Positions 51,828-62,966 of a stretch of DNA of 64,000 nt are shown piece by piece. The DNA is taken from contig OX442314.1 of the NCBI GenBank assembly GCA_949358305.1, positions 37,421,211 to 37,485,210 of the forward strand. Direction: 5' to 3'. Both the position numbers and the translations under genes were made by a program. Below the pieces are notes generated by a model, which was not told where the DNA came from, did not search any database, and was given only the letters and a program-made list of their open reading frames with translations. This stretch comes from Strigamia acuminata (Eukaryota > Arthropoda > Chilopoda > Geophilomorpha > Linotaeniidae). Numbering within the stretch: position 1 is the stretch's first letter; every line of letters begins with the position of its first letter.

Positions 51828-54697
51828 GTGCTATCCGTTGTTGCGAGCAGACGCAACATAGGTCTCAGGCTGCGTGACTTCGCTCGAGGAACTCGCTTTC
51901 CAAGTGCAAAGACGTCTCAGGTCTTTGTTCAAGCTTGTCTTCAGGTCTAAACCTAAAGTACAGACTTGTTTCGACCTTGTCGCACAGTTAACTGAGTTAT
52001 CTGGTGCAAACTAGTCGTTTTCCCCTCTCTCTTTGCGTTCCCGTTGGCACACCATAGCTGCCGACCCGACTTCGCTTCGTATCGGAACGGATGTAGTCGG
52101 TCGTTTAAGAGGAAAAACGACTCCTTCTCGTTCCTTTGATATTTAATCTTTTGCACAAAGTTTGTGCTAAAGTAGCTGTGTGCCTCCTTTTCTTCTTTGA
52201 TATTTAATCTTTTGCACAATGTCTACAAATATTATTTTTGAAACTCGATTAAAGAAGTTGGCTGTTGGTGAGGCCTTGCATTACCTCAATCGTGTTACGA
52301 ACAAAAACTATTCACAATTGGTCAATCATCTCTTCGCCCCTGCGAGGTCATTGTTTCGCATTCCCGCCTCAATGCACGGTGATGGCCAGGCCGTGCATTG
52401 TCGGAAGAAGTGTGAAACAATTTTCGTGCGCGCCTTCGTTTGGTTCGGGCGCTTTTGGTGCATACATTGGATTTATGTCTTAATTTTTTTTTGTCTTTTT
52501 TAAAGCCATTTTCCACCATTTCGCGTCCTCGCCTCTCGTCTCCGTGTACGCTTTCTGCGTTTTTCTCTGGTTGTTCAATGGGTTTTTTCTGATAATTTTA
52601 TAGTAATGTTTTGTCTTTGTTCGAATTTGTGTCTCCAGGAGACACGAACTCAACGCGATCATTGAATTGGTACCTCCGGGTGACGATTTGGAGACACAAA
52701 CTCGATGCGCAATGGTCGACCGCTTGCTGCCCGTTCCTTGGATTCGGGTTTTCCCGCAACACGTTGCTTGCAAGTTGCAAGTTCGTACCACGGAAGATCA
52801 ATCGACAGCGCCCCTGTCGCGTCAAGTTGCTGTTTTATTTTTGGTTATTGAAATTGCATTTTTGGTTTTGAAGTGGTGGGTGTGTTTGTGTTTTTCTTTA
52901 GATTATCTTTTGTTGTGAGATCTGTTTTTCTTTCAACTGATCTGTTTGCTGCCGATTCGTATACGTGTTTCATACGTGTTTTTGTGTTTTCCAGTATTTA
53001 TCAGGATGGATTGTCCGGACGCACACATCTGTTTTGTTCCGGATAATTGGTTTGTGTTTCTTTAATTAAATTCAATCTCTTTTTACGTTTTCTTTTCCCC
53101 AGCATCTAGCAGCCAAGCTAGAACAACATTCGGACAACATTCATCCTGGTTTGAGTTTTGGCAAAGTTCCGCTTTGGACACGATCACCCAGTGATGAGTC
53201 TGGCCAGTCCGTTGCTCTGTGTTCATGTCCAAAGCAGATCCACCCAGCACAGCCCGAAAATCCCTCGTTCTGCCTGGCTACTGGACGAATTGGACTATAT
53301 CTTATTGCAATAAATTTCATTCTTTGTATTTCTTTGAAAAAGCAAAAGAAAAAATCTTGTTTCTTTTTTTTCGTAAATTTTTTCCAGTGTCCCTAAATGC
53401 GTGTGTTTTGAGCTGGGGCCCTTGTTACACTTTCGCACCTGTGTTCTTTACGTAACGAGTCTGTGCCAAAAACGAGCTGCCCCAAGCAGTGTGTTTGTGT
53501 ATTAGTATTTGTATTTAAAGCCAGTTTCGAGAAATGGCGTCAGGAGCCCCAATGCATTGGCGAGACACGACGATTAATTTGGCAGCGCACTCTCGACATT
53601 GACACAGTGGTCAGCAGACGGTTTCCTGGTCCCAATCTACACAGACACAACGCAATGTCCAAGTAGCGACAAGAAAGAAAACAACATATTTTTTGTCGTT
53701 TATTTCGAATTTCTTTGTCAATAGTATTAAGGTTTTTTTGGGGGATACAAGTCCGTTTTAAGAGCTTAATTGCGCCCCATAGCTGTAAGACTTATATCGT
53801 AACTCTCGTCCAAGCGCGTTTCTTACGCCATTAAGCAATAGTAGTTCGTTTTCGTTTGGTTTTGTCAGTTCAACAGTCATTTACCTGAACTGGGGATTTT
53901 AGAAAGGCCATCAGTTGCATCGAAACCAGGAAAAACTAGAATCCCTATAGATTTCCGTCATTTTCCTTTTGGTGAGGATTTTCGACCTCCCAGAGCTTTT
54001 TTTACTTCTCTCTTTTGAATTTTTCCTTTTGTTCGTTGTGTGTCCAACACATTTCTCTCCCACATGTCTTTGCATGCACTCAGGTTAATAGAATTAGTTG
54101 GTTTTTTTATTTTATCTGTTTAGCACGTGGGTTTTAGACTTTATTCAGATCAAGGAGGTGATGAGATGTAACTAAATATCCACTTCTGCCACAATGCTCA
54201 CCTTCGATGAGATGACATAACAAAATATCAAGCCGCCATTTTGCATACAACCTAGTAAACTAAATAACCACCTTGTTCAGATTCTGGTCTTGGCTCCACA
54301 GGGCAGCCAGATCTTAGTTTGTTCGCCTCTTTTAGAGCATTTCTCACATTAGTTGACCCCGCATTGTGGGCGGTGGTCACTCTTTCTTCCTTTTTGTGCC
54401 TAAAATGTGTTTTTAATAAAGTACAAATCCCACACTGTTAGGCATGTTTTTGTCTTCTATTTTTGTTGTTTGAAGACACACCCAAAAACCATCACCAAAA
54501 ATCGCAAAAACGATTGGAATGGTTTATTAATCGGGATATGGTTTTTACAACCAAGTTCAAAATGGCCGCCTCGAACGTAAGATCGACGGATCAGACTTTC
54601 AAGTGTCACAAACACTTGCAGGTGAAGCATCCACCTCCCAAAGTGTGAGTAAATCCTAAATTATGTTTAAATTCGGTAGCTCTCCACTCTCCTTTGT
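51828..54697. other. no recognisable gene
   Basis: T-rich sequence with short frames only. 'tttgatatttaatcttttgc' is duplicated at 52135 and 52197, and AATAAA lies at 54415-54420. The frames at 52219-52503 and 53151-53396 have no known motif. Confidence 0.35.
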
Positions 54698-55713
54698 TGT
54701 GACCCGACTGGACCGGGGTCAACGAAGAGTTTCTCTCGTGACCTCGTTTCGGGTGTAAGGGGAGCCGCAAGCGCGTCTCCCTTCCCTCAGTGCATTGACA
54801 TCTAGTCAATGGACAGGCGTCTGCCCTGAGGGAGTGGGGATGGCTCGTCCACCCCACCATTGGGTGATTCCGGTCACCTGTCAACCCCGCTTTGTGCAAA
54901 GGAATGTGCCTTGCACTGAGCGGGCAGAACCAACACAACCATCAAACGAGAAACACACGTAAACCCGTCGTCCTACAAGATCAGGCCCAAGTAAATATAC
55001 TGGGATTGACCAAGGACAAAGGACAATTTACCGTGAGTACGTTTGGTCAGTGTCAAACTCCGCAGAGTAACCTGCGAGATAAGATTACCACACTATTTTA
55101 GCACACCAGCTAGAAATAGTAAAAACCACTCCAGTTTAGCGAGTTGTGCAGACAAACGGTCGCACAAGCCTAAACTGCAGTAAAACCACGACGAGCGTTC
55201 CCGCCGCTGTGTGACCGCCGGGAGCCAGAAGAGTCCGCCGCTGTGTGATCGCCGGACACCACACAAAAACCTAGACAACAGCCCGAAGTAAGCCTTTTAA
55301 CTAAGCATTCACTCGCGCCCGACCAGCGTGAGCCCGAAGGACCAGCCAGAGACGAGCCGAGGACGCCATATTGCCACGCCGGCCCAAGACGACACCACGT
55401 TGCCACAACGAGGACGCCATCTTGGACACGACCGAGACAACAGACGACCTCGCCGATTCCAGCCAGCTTTCATCATACCTTTACCTTTCCATTTCCCTTC
55501 ACCCATTCCGATTTACCTTTTACCTACCTTTTATATATATATATATATAAGATATATCTGTACATTGTCCCACAGAATAAATCTATATTATATTTTACCT
55601 TTTATATCTGTGTAATCATTTCTTTGGGTAAACCGCTTGAGCAAAGCGGTAGTGAGTTAGTCGAATTAAGTAATCAACCCACGAGTTAGCGACGGTTAGA
55701 GTTGAGCGCGACA
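54698..55713 (+). repeat. probable 5' LTR of element 2 (start uncertain)
   Basis: Ends in GACA at 55713, just before the primer site. A (TA)n run giving TATATAA is at 55533-55550 and AATAAATCT at 55578-55586, i.e. promoter and polyadenylation signal in the usual order. A 21-bp word 'ccgccgctgtgtgaccgccg' is repeated at 55202 and 55232. Confidence 0.55.
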
Positions 55714-55715
55714 CG

Positions 55716-55733
55716 TGGGGGCCTGTCCGGGAT
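55716..55733 (+). promoter_or_regulatory. primer binding site, tRNA-Pro type
   Basis: TGGGGGCCTGTCCGGGAT matches the complement of the 3' end of tRNA-Pro (TGGGGGCTCGTCCGGGAT, from memory) at 16 of 18 positions, with the two middle bases swapped. It lies 2 bases after the LTR end. Confidence 0.65.
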
Positions 55734-55785
55734 CAAGTTGAATAACTGATTCTAACCTGTGATTACATCATACCCAAAGCAAGAA

Positions 55786-58700
55786 ATGGCAGATAATACC
55801 CGAGTAACAGATTCCGACTCCGACGCAAACAAGAGAGCCGGCAGTCGTAAAGGCGCCGACTATCACTTGCGATCTGGAGGTCCCTTACCCAAAGCCTCAG
55901 CGCACGAAGCGAGGCAAAAACGGCGTAAGCCTAAACCCGATCGTAGAAGCGCATCCGAGGCATCGCACCCGTCTCGCACCGAGACGAGGCAGCGATTGGA
56001 CGAGACAGAGCGGGGTGAAGAGCAATCTCACTCCAAACTGCCGCGTTCTAACCGTGACGGCGAGACGAGCGGAAACGAGGTTTTATCCCGTAACCAATCG
56101 CCTCGTCTAACGCACGACACCGAGGTGGGCAGTCCGAAAGCAGCGTCTCCGATACAAAAGACGGCCTCAAATACGACCGCTAATTCGGCACTAAACACGC
56201 CAATTACGCAAAGCCGCCCAGCTTCGGTCAGGTCCGAAGGACACAAGTCCAACTCATCCTCTGTCAAGCGTGTTTCGAGCCAGCCTTACAGCGTCTCGGG
56301 CACCTTGATTGATGCGATGCAATTGGCACAGGCGGAAGGAGTGAGATACACCCTTCCGACGGGGAAAATTACCGTGTACGAAACGTTACAGATCGTACGT
56401 GCAGCTTTAAAAGCGCACAGTGTATCCCCACAAATCACCATTGTTGAAGGTGCACACGCTCAACAATTGGTTGATTCCGCTCAATTTGAAGCGGATGCAG
56501 AGAACGAGGCTCGTCAAGCCATTCGCGAGAGACGGAGGAAGCTGGCGGAAAGAGAAGCGCAAGCTCTCGAGTACGGCAGAACCCAGCCCAATCCGACTAC
56601 TCCCGAGGAGGTAGAAATAGTTGACCGAGCCCTGAGAGCACATCGATATGCTTTCCACTCGCAACAAGAAGCAGAGCGAGCATTTATGGCCAGATTGCGA
56701 CGAGATGACCCGAAATCCGTCCGCAAACCAGAGGTCAGTTCATCCGAGCTGTCCGACGAGAGCCTAGAGGGAGACCCAAAGCGCACGCCGAAGGCCAAAC
56801 CCAAACCCCAGCCGGAGAGAGCAACACCAGCTACTCCGCGCAAGAGAGATGCGTCGGCCAGAGAACAACAAACTCGGCCCCGCATGCAAGCTCTCGATTC
56901 AGCCACAAATAATGCGATAACGCGATTAATCAACGCTAATAATGCTAGGCGAAATGAAGAGCAAGCTCTCACAAGCCAACAGCATGATAATCCACAAGGG
57001 ACTGAGTGGCAACAACCAGTGCCCATCCTTAAAGACGACGAGTCGTCAAGGAGACAATCGCATGATCGCACCTCTTCGCGAGAAGAAGGCAAACGCGATG
57101 AAAGACCGAAATATTTTCACTACGGAAATAGTGATTCGTCGTCAGATGGACTGGAGTCAAATGCACCCAGTCATCACGATTCGGAGAGAGGTTCCGGAGA
57201 AAGACGAAGGGAAAGAGAACGCGATGAACGCAGAGAAAGGGAACGTGACGACCGTCGTAGGGGCCGGAAAGAGTCAAACTCTTCACGGCGCAACCCGCCA
57301 CGCCGCTCACCGTCTCCCGACCCCAGCTCCGACCCCTCATCCAACGACGACAGACGAAAGGAGAAATCAAGTAATCGCCGGAAGAGATCCAACTCTCCGC
57401 GCGATAGAGAGAAACGACGTCGATCGGAAAATAGCGACCACCGACGGGAGGAGTTTCAGGACCTTCCCCGACAAAGCGCGTTTACCGATTCGACGGGTCG
57501 GCAGTATACGATGGGAGAGCTTGGAAGAGCCCTACTCGGCTCGTTGAAGGCCGAGGGAATCGATCTGAGCAAACGAAACGATCGTAATCGTAGCACTGGC
57601 GACCGCGTAAAGAAAAAATACGCTGTCTCCCGACGTGACACCATGAGTGTTACCGGGAATATTAGGTGGCAATTTTATATTCAGAACCGTTTCGACGGGT
57701 CATGGAAAGCGGGAGATCGCTTCCTTGACGAAGTAATTCGAATTAAGACTGCCACCAAAGCCACCGTAGGAGACATGCTCACCCACGGTATTGTCGAGCT
57801 AATGACAGGCTCGGCACGTGAGTGGTACCAAGGATTGAAAGGCGTCAATTGGGACGACTTTTTAATGAGATTCGACCTGCGCTACGGCGAGACACCCGAA
57901 GAGGTGAGCCGAAAGATGCGAGGTCTTCGCCAGATGCCTGGTGAAACCATAATGGATTACGACATTCGCGCCAGATTGTTGTTCGAAAAGGCCCCGATGG
58001 AATTTCACGCCACGGGATTCAACCTTTTCTTTCTCGGCGGTTTGTCGGAATACTCGCAAAGGGTGCTACTTGAAGAAAGGGCACCGACAGGAGGTAGCTA
58101 CGAGGAGATGAGCGCCTTCCTGTTCGAGAACACGATAGATATCGAGAAGAGATATTATTCCGCTTTACCAGAAGCGGAGAAAGCAGCGACCGCAAAACGT
58201 CTCAAGTTGAGTGCGGAAAGATATGGGGCGACAGATAAGATTATGCGCCCTACTGAATATCTTAGCGGTATAATGGAGCTGGCAGAAGCTAGCGTTGGTT
58301 TGCAAATAAAAAATAAACTGACATCCCCGCTGCCTTCCAACCCTTTGGCCGCCCCTAAAAAGGCACCGACAGCGTCAGCCATGCAAGCGACACTGGAGGA
58401 GGTCAAGGAGGGGGAGGAAGCCGAACAAGATGCCGGAAAATCAGACAAAAAAGAAGAAAAAGACGATTATTCGACGGACGAAGAAATACGAAGCTATCGC
58501 GATACCTTATCAACGGGTTGCGATGAGGAAGGACCGCTAGTACATCTCATCCATCGAGATAGAGCGGTAGAAGAATTTCGCGCCAGGTTAAAACCAAATG
58601 CCGGCCGAATTCCGAAGTATTTTCGAAAAAATTACACGCCACCGTCGAAAGCAGACCCTGAAAAGAAAAAATCGACTGAAGCCCCAAGAGACAAATCAAA

Positions 58701-58869
58701 TATTCGTTGTTTCAAGTGTAACCAACCGGGTCACTATTCCAATGAGTGCCCAAGAACAGCGAAAGAAGACGCTAAATTTGACGCAATAATGAAGCAGATG
58801 GCAGAGATTAAACTCGCCATGGCAAAAAACGAGTCAAAAAACGAGTCAGCGCAGGCGGCGAAGAAATAA
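55786..58869 (+). CDS. gag: Gag of element 2
   Basis: 1027 codons from the ATG at 55786 (context agaaATGG; the open frame begins slightly earlier without ATG). Residues 1-170 are disordered and charged. About 180-300 are helical with a long charged coiled-coil-like part (RERRRKLAEREAQALEYG). About 400-590 are a strongly RS/RE-rich region (RRERERDERRERERDDRRRG). About 620-840 are the retrotransposon gag capsid-like domain (FLDEVIRIK, REWYQGLKGVNWDDFLMRFD, LRQMPGETIMDYDIRAR). A CCHC knuckle (CFKCNQPGHYSNEC) lies about 53 residues from the end. Much longer than usual gypsy Gags (300-500). Two A AAA AAC heptamers precede the TAA. Confidence 0.93.
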   Translation: MADNTRVTDSDSDANKRAGSRKGADYHLRSGGPLPKASAHEARQKRRKPKPDRRSASEASHPSRTETRQRLDETERGEEQSHSKLPRSNRDGETSGNEVLSRNQSPRLTHDTEVGSPKAASPIQKTASNTTANSALNTPITQSRPASVRSEGHKSNSSSVKRVSSQPYSVSGTLIDAMQLAQAEGVRYTLPTGKITVYETLQIVRAALKAHSVSPQITIVEGAHAQQLVDSAQFEADAENEARQAIRERRRKLAEREAQALEYGRTQPNPTTPEEVEIVDRALRAHRYAFHSQQEAERAFMARLRRDDPKSVRKPEVSSSELSDESLEGDPKRTPKAKPKPQPERATPATPRKRDASAREQQTRPRMQALDSATNNAITRLINANNARRNEEQALTSQQHDNPQGTEWQQPVPILKDDESSRRQSHDRTSSREEGKRDERPKYFHYGNSDSSSDGLESNAPSHHDSERGSGERRRERERDERRERERDDRRRGRKESNSSRRNPPRRSPSPDPSSDPSSNDDRRKEKSSNRRKRSNSPRDREKRRRSENSDHRREEFQDLPRQSAFTDSTGRQYTMGELGRALLGSLKAEGIDLSKRNDRNRSTGDRVKKKYAVSRRDTMSVTGNIRWQFYIQNRFDGSWKAGDRFLDEVIRIKTATKATVGDMLTHGIVELMTGSAREWYQGLKGVNWDDFLMRFDLRYGETPEEVSRKMRGLRQMPGETIMDYDIRARLLFEKAPMEFHATGFNLFFLGGLSEYSQRVLLEERAPTGGSYEEMSAFLFENTIDIEKRYYSALPEAEKAATAKRLKLSAERYGATDKIMRPTEYLSGIMELAEASVGLQIKNKLTSPLPSNPLAAPKKAPTASAMQATLEEVKEGEEAEQDAGKSDKKEEKDDYSTDEEIRSYRDTLSTGCDEEGPLVHLIHRDRAVEEFRARLKPNAGRIPKYFRKNYTPPSKADPEKKKSTEAPRDKSNIRCFKCNQPGHYSNECPRTAKEDAKFDAIMKQMAEIKLAMAKNESKNESAQAAKK
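58824..58842 (+). promoter_or_regulatory. two tandem -1 frameshift heptamers A AAA AAC
   Basis: The heptamers are at 58824-58830 and 58836-58842 within the repeated codons for KNESKNES, both in the correct phase. After a -1 shift at either, the frame is open to pol without a stop; unshifted ribosomes stop at TAA 58867-58869. Confidence 0.75.
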
Positions 58870-58892
58870 CTTCTCGACCGTCTGCGCCATTC

Positions 58893-61800
58893 ATGAAGAA
58901 GAAGGGGTTTAACAAAGGGTTCGATAAGCCGCCACCAGTCAAAGAAATGGGTAGTGACATAGCTAACGCCCAAATTCAAGACAGGGCCAACAACGCTTTG
59001 CAGGTAATTACCGCAAACGCTGAGGCTGAGGCGGAAGAACCGAACCTACTGCTTGAAGAATTACCTCAAGTAGTCGAAGACACAGAAGAATTTCGTGTTT
59101 TCATGTGCAACGTGGCGGTCGAATACACCAACCGCCTATGCATGTTGCCCATGACAATAGAACGTGAAAAAATTATGGGACTACTAGACTCGGGAGCAGA
59201 TCGCTCGTTCGTTTCCGAAGACATAGTAGCATCATTGGGTCTCACCGATAAGATAAAAGGCGTTAATAAAAATATACGTCTAAAAACCGCCAACGGAATG
59301 GCGCGTCCAAAAGGAGTTATATTATTGACCATGGAGTGGCTCGGAGGGGTAGAACAGCACCCTTTCCTGGTCCTGCCCACATGCGACAGAATTTTTCTGT
59401 TGGGCTTAGACCTCATGGCGTCAATGGAAATACAACCAAATCCAATAACGAAATCTTGGAATTATATCAGAAATGATAAGGAAAGACCCGCAATTGTCGT
59501 GCCACCAGCTCTTGTAAAAGAAGCGGCCGACAAGACACAGTGGGAGAAAGGCCTAAAGAAATTCGTTCAAGACTACGATTTTAAAGCATTCGTAACAGAA
59601 TTGCAACGGGACAATGTAGTGGAAACACTTGTCGCCGACGCCGCTTTAGAATTAAACGAAGCGGCAGCCCTACGAAGGGTCCTACTTAAATATGAGGGGA
59701 TCCTGTCGAAAAAACCGGGCCGAACGAATAGGGCTATTCACGAAATTAAATTGACGGATAATAAACCTATACGAGTTGCGTATAAGGGAATGAACCCGCA
59801 AAAACGTGAAATAGTGCAAAAAATGTGCCAAGAAATGCTAGACAGTGGCATTGTCTCCGAGGCCCAGGGAGAATACGCGACGCGAGTTGTGCTCGTGATG
59901 CGCCCGGGCTCGGACCCACGCCTATGCATTGATTACCGCCCATTAAACGCGGTGACAGAGATAGATCCCATACAGATGCCGTCTATCGAATCCATTTTGA
60001 GAGAGCTTAGCCCCTTTTCTTGGGTTACGACGATGGATCTGTCGAAGGGGTACTGGCAAGTTGAGATGAGGCCAGAGGATAAGATAAAAACAGCATTTTA
60101 CTCGCCAATTGGACGGTTGATGTTCAACGTCATGCCATTTGGTTTAGTGAATGCTCCCAGTACCTTTCAGAGGCTAATCGAAAGCGTATTGGGTGATATC
60201 CTGCATCAGTTTGTATGGGCATACCTAGATGACATAGTTATTGCCTCTAAAACATTCGAAGAGCACATTGAGCACATCGACCAAGTGCTCACCCGGCTGG
60301 CAAAAGCTGGGTTACACGTGCATCCGGGCAAGAGCAAGTTCTGTCGAAAGGAGCTTGCCTTCCTGGGTTATCGCATTGGAGTCAATGGTTTAGCTATTGG
60401 CCCCGAAAAAATCGATGCGATTAATCGTTTCCCACCACCCGAGGACGTTAAAGGTGTCCAACGGTTTATGGGAATGATAAACTTCTTCGGCAGGTTGCTA
60501 CCGGGTCTAGCTGAAGTGGCAGCCCCAGTTACCGACCTCCTGAAGAATGAAAACGAATTTGTATGGTCAAATGAGTGCAACATCGCATTTAATGCAATAA
60601 AGAGGATGCTGACGGAAGTCGGCGTAATGCCTCTACCCGACTTAAACCGGCCGTTCATATTACACACGGACGCCAGCAGAGTTGGGTTAGGAGCGGCGTT
60701 GCTCCAAACACACGTGCGCGACGGAGTCGAACAAGACCTGCCGTGCATGTTTATAAGTCGCAAACTCCAAGGCGCTGAAAAGAATTACAATGCCACCGAG
60801 TTGGAGTGTTTGGCCGTTGTGTGGGCCATAAGGAAATTCAGAGATTATCTCGAATATACCAAATTTGTGGTCCACACAGATCATCAAGCGTTACAATGGC
60901 TGATGAAATTAAAAAAGCCAGCCGGTCGACTAGCCAGATGGCAGTTAGAACTGATGGCATGCGACTTGACCATTCAATACAAGCCCGGCAAATATAACGT
61001 CGTGGCTGACGCTCTGTCACGGGCACCAGTGTCAGATCCAATCGACGCTGACGATGATGGCGAGGATGACTCCCGCATCATTTATTGCCCTACGAGTTGT
61101 CACCGTTGGGATTTAAGGAAGATGAATGAAATTCCCACCGCGTCTCCGGCAGACGTAAAATTCTGTGGATTCTGGACGCGGTTATACCAACCAGCTGCTG
61201 ACAATTACCCAAACGCAAAGAAGGAATTTAAGCTAGAGCGGAGAATAAATGACCCGCTTCTAAGCGCCTTCCACGCTCGTGTCGGCAAGCAAATGAAAAG
61301 CAATCCCCCAACAAGGGAGGAAATAATTGTGCAACAAAAATTAGACAAAAAATGTCAGGACAGAGCTAGATTCGTACTGACAGGAAGATATCCGCCCAAC
61401 TTAACCAGAAGGCAGAAGCGTCGTTATGCACACGAATCCATAGATTACCTATTGGATGACGGCCTTTTAGTGAAACATCACCCAAATCACCAAGATGACT
61501 TGAGTGAATCGGACACCGCAGTAAAGGTAGTAATACCTGCTTCCTTAATCGGTCGCGTGCTGTGGTTGTTACACGGGCACCCGCTTGCGAGCCATGCGGG
61601 AGTAAGCAGAACACTCTATCGTGCTACACAGCTTTTTCACTGGACAGGGATGAAAAAAGATATTGCTCTTTTTGTCCACCAATGTCAGCGATGTCAAGCG
61701 TGCAAGCCGAGGAGTAAATCACCATTCGAAACTATTTTCTTAGGGCCTTACGCGCCTTTTGATTGTTTAAGTGTCGATGTGATGGGCCCAAAACCCGTTA

Positions 61801-62963
61801 CGGGAAATAAAAATGCGTACATTATCGTTATAATGGACGTGGCAACTCGTTGGCCCGAGTTGTACGCCGTCGCTAGACCTTCAGCAGAGAAAATCGTTGA
61901 ATGTATCTACGACGTGGCGTTACGTTACGGATTTCCACGTAAAATAATATCCGATAACGGACCCCAATTTATCTCGAAAATTTGGGGTAAGTTTTGTGAG
62001 AAATTCGGGATTGTGGCGTCACATACTTCGACCTACAATCCCAGAACAAATCCCGTTGAGCGACTCAACAGGGACATTAAATATGCACTAAGCATATTCA
62101 CTGACATCCACAATAGGTGGGATGAATACTTGAGGGAGATCGCGTTCAGCATACGAACAACAGTCTCGAGGACGAGAGATTTTTCTCCGGCCTACCTCAA
62201 CTTCGCCCGAGAGCTACGAGTGCCTTGGGACCCACGAGTGGCAGAGTCGGTAAATGTGGTGGACCCAGAGAAACCACATGAGTATGTGTATAAATTGGAG
62301 CAAACAATTTCAAACACATACAAGCATATGATGGCGCACATTTTTAACATGCGCGACCGCATTTTACAAGATAAAAGCGGTGGAAAATTCGTGAATTTCG
62401 AGATCAATGATTTGGTGTGGAAAGATACACACACCCTCTCAAATGCAGCGAGAGGGATCACCGCCAGCTTGGCCGACAAGAGAGATGGACCGTATGTAAT
62501 CATCGGCAAGCATGGCGGTAACGCGTATAAATTACGCAAGCTCGAGGACAACACCGAGCAAAAGTCGATCCAGGTACGAGAGTTAACTCCGTACATTCCG
62601 GAATTCCCGCAAGAAATGTGGGCCAAGGGCCAAGTCAAGTCTAAAACTGACGGCCAAATCGTCGATACGTTCGCTGGCGAGTCGGAACAAGCACCGCCAA
62701 GTGACAACGAGGAGTATTTCGACGCCCCTTCACCTCCGGTCAACGAGATCGTTGAATCCGTTCCGGATCCAATTTTGGTCGGGGGGGAAACAGGAGAAAC
62801 TCCTGAAACAAACACAAAAAACACGGATAAAAAAGAAAACAATAATGAGGAGGTACAGACACAAAAAACAACAAAAAATATCGTACCTGCCTCGATCCGT
62901 AACCTGCGACCAAAAAGAGATAATCCGTTTATAAAAGGCGGAAAGGTCGTAGGAAAGAAGTAA
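58893..62963 (+). CDS. pol: Pol of element 2 (protease, RT, RNase H, integrase)
   Basis: 1356 codons from the first ATG, but the -1 frame is open from the gag slippery sites, so it is probably Gag-Pol. Domains: protease with LLDSGAD (about 98-104; DSG instead of DTG); reverse transcriptase with CIDYRPLNA, MPFGLVNAPSTFQR and YLDD (about 444-447); RNase H with TDAS (about 592), ELEC, HTDHQAL and VADALSR; integrase zinc domain HGHPLASHAG...CQRCQACKP (about 894-938); core Asp 962, Asp 1021 (SDNGPQF) and Glu 1056 (NPVERLNRD); then KRDGPYVI. C-terminus acidic then basic (NLRPKRD), with no chromodomain. No stop or frameshift, so apparently functional. Confidence 0.97.
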   Translation: MKKKGFNKGFDKPPPVKEMGSDIANAQIQDRANNALQVITANAEAEAEEPNLLLEELPQVVEDTEEFRVFMCNVAVEYTNRLCMLPMTIEREKIMGLLDSGADRSFVSEDIVASLGLTDKIKGVNKNIRLKTANGMARPKGVILLTMEWLGGVEQHPFLVLPTCDRIFLLGLDLMASMEIQPNPITKSWNYIRNDKERPAIVVPPALVKEAADKTQWEKGLKKFVQDYDFKAFVTELQRDNVVETLVADAALELNEAAALRRVLLKYEGILSKKPGRTNRAIHEIKLTDNKPIRVAYKGMNPQKREIVQKMCQEMLDSGIVSEAQGEYATRVVLVMRPGSDPRLCIDYRPLNAVTEIDPIQMPSIESILRELSPFSWVTTMDLSKGYWQVEMRPEDKIKTAFYSPIGRLMFNVMPFGLVNAPSTFQRLIESVLGDILHQFVWAYLDDIVIASKTFEEHIEHIDQVLTRLAKAGLHVHPGKSKFCRKELAFLGYRIGVNGLAIGPEKIDAINRFPPPEDVKGVQRFMGMINFFGRLLPGLAEVAAPVTDLLKNENEFVWSNECNIAFNAIKRMLTEVGVMPLPDLNRPFILHTDASRVGLGAALLQTHVRDGVEQDLPCMFISRKLQGAEKNYNATELECLAVVWAIRKFRDYLEYTKFVVHTDHQALQWLMKLKKPAGRLARWQLELMACDLTIQYKPGKYNVVADALSRAPVSDPIDADDDGEDDSRIIYCPTSCHRWDLRKMNEIPTASPADVKFCGFWTRLYQPAADNYPNAKKEFKLERRINDPLLSAFHARVGKQMKSNPPTREEIIVQQKLDKKCQDRARFVLTGRYPPNLTRRQKRRYAHESIDYLLDDGLLVKHHPNHQDDLSESDTAVKVVIPASLIGRVLWLLHGHPLASHAGVSRTLYRATQLFHWTGMKKDIALFVHQCQRCQACKPRSKSPFETIFLGPYAPFDCLSVDVMGPKPVTGNKNAYIIVIMDVATRWPELYAVARPSAEKIVECIYDVALRYGFPRKIISDNGPQFISKIWGKFCEKFGIVASHTSTYNPRTNPVERLNRDIKYALSIFTDIHNRWDEYLREIAFSIRTTVSRTRDFSPAYLNFARELRVPWDPRVAESVNVVDPEKPHEYVYKLEQTISNTYKHMMAHIFNMRDRILQDKSGGKFVNFEINDLVWKDTHTLSNAARGITASLADKRDGPYVIIGKHGGNAYKLRKLEDNTEQKSIQVRELTPYIPEFPQEMWAKGQVKSKTDGQIVDTFAGESEQAPPSDNEEYFDAPSPPVNEIVESVPDPILVGGETGETPETNTKNTDKKENNNEEVQTQKTTKNIVPASIRNLRPKRDNPFIKGGKVVGKK

Positions 62964-62966
62964 AAT

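Noticed and set aside
58893-58895. Independent translation start of pol at the first ATG (also 33617-33619)
   Set aside because: The frame is open upstream to the slippery heptamer, so frameshifting explains pol better. The ATG positions are kept only as coordinates.
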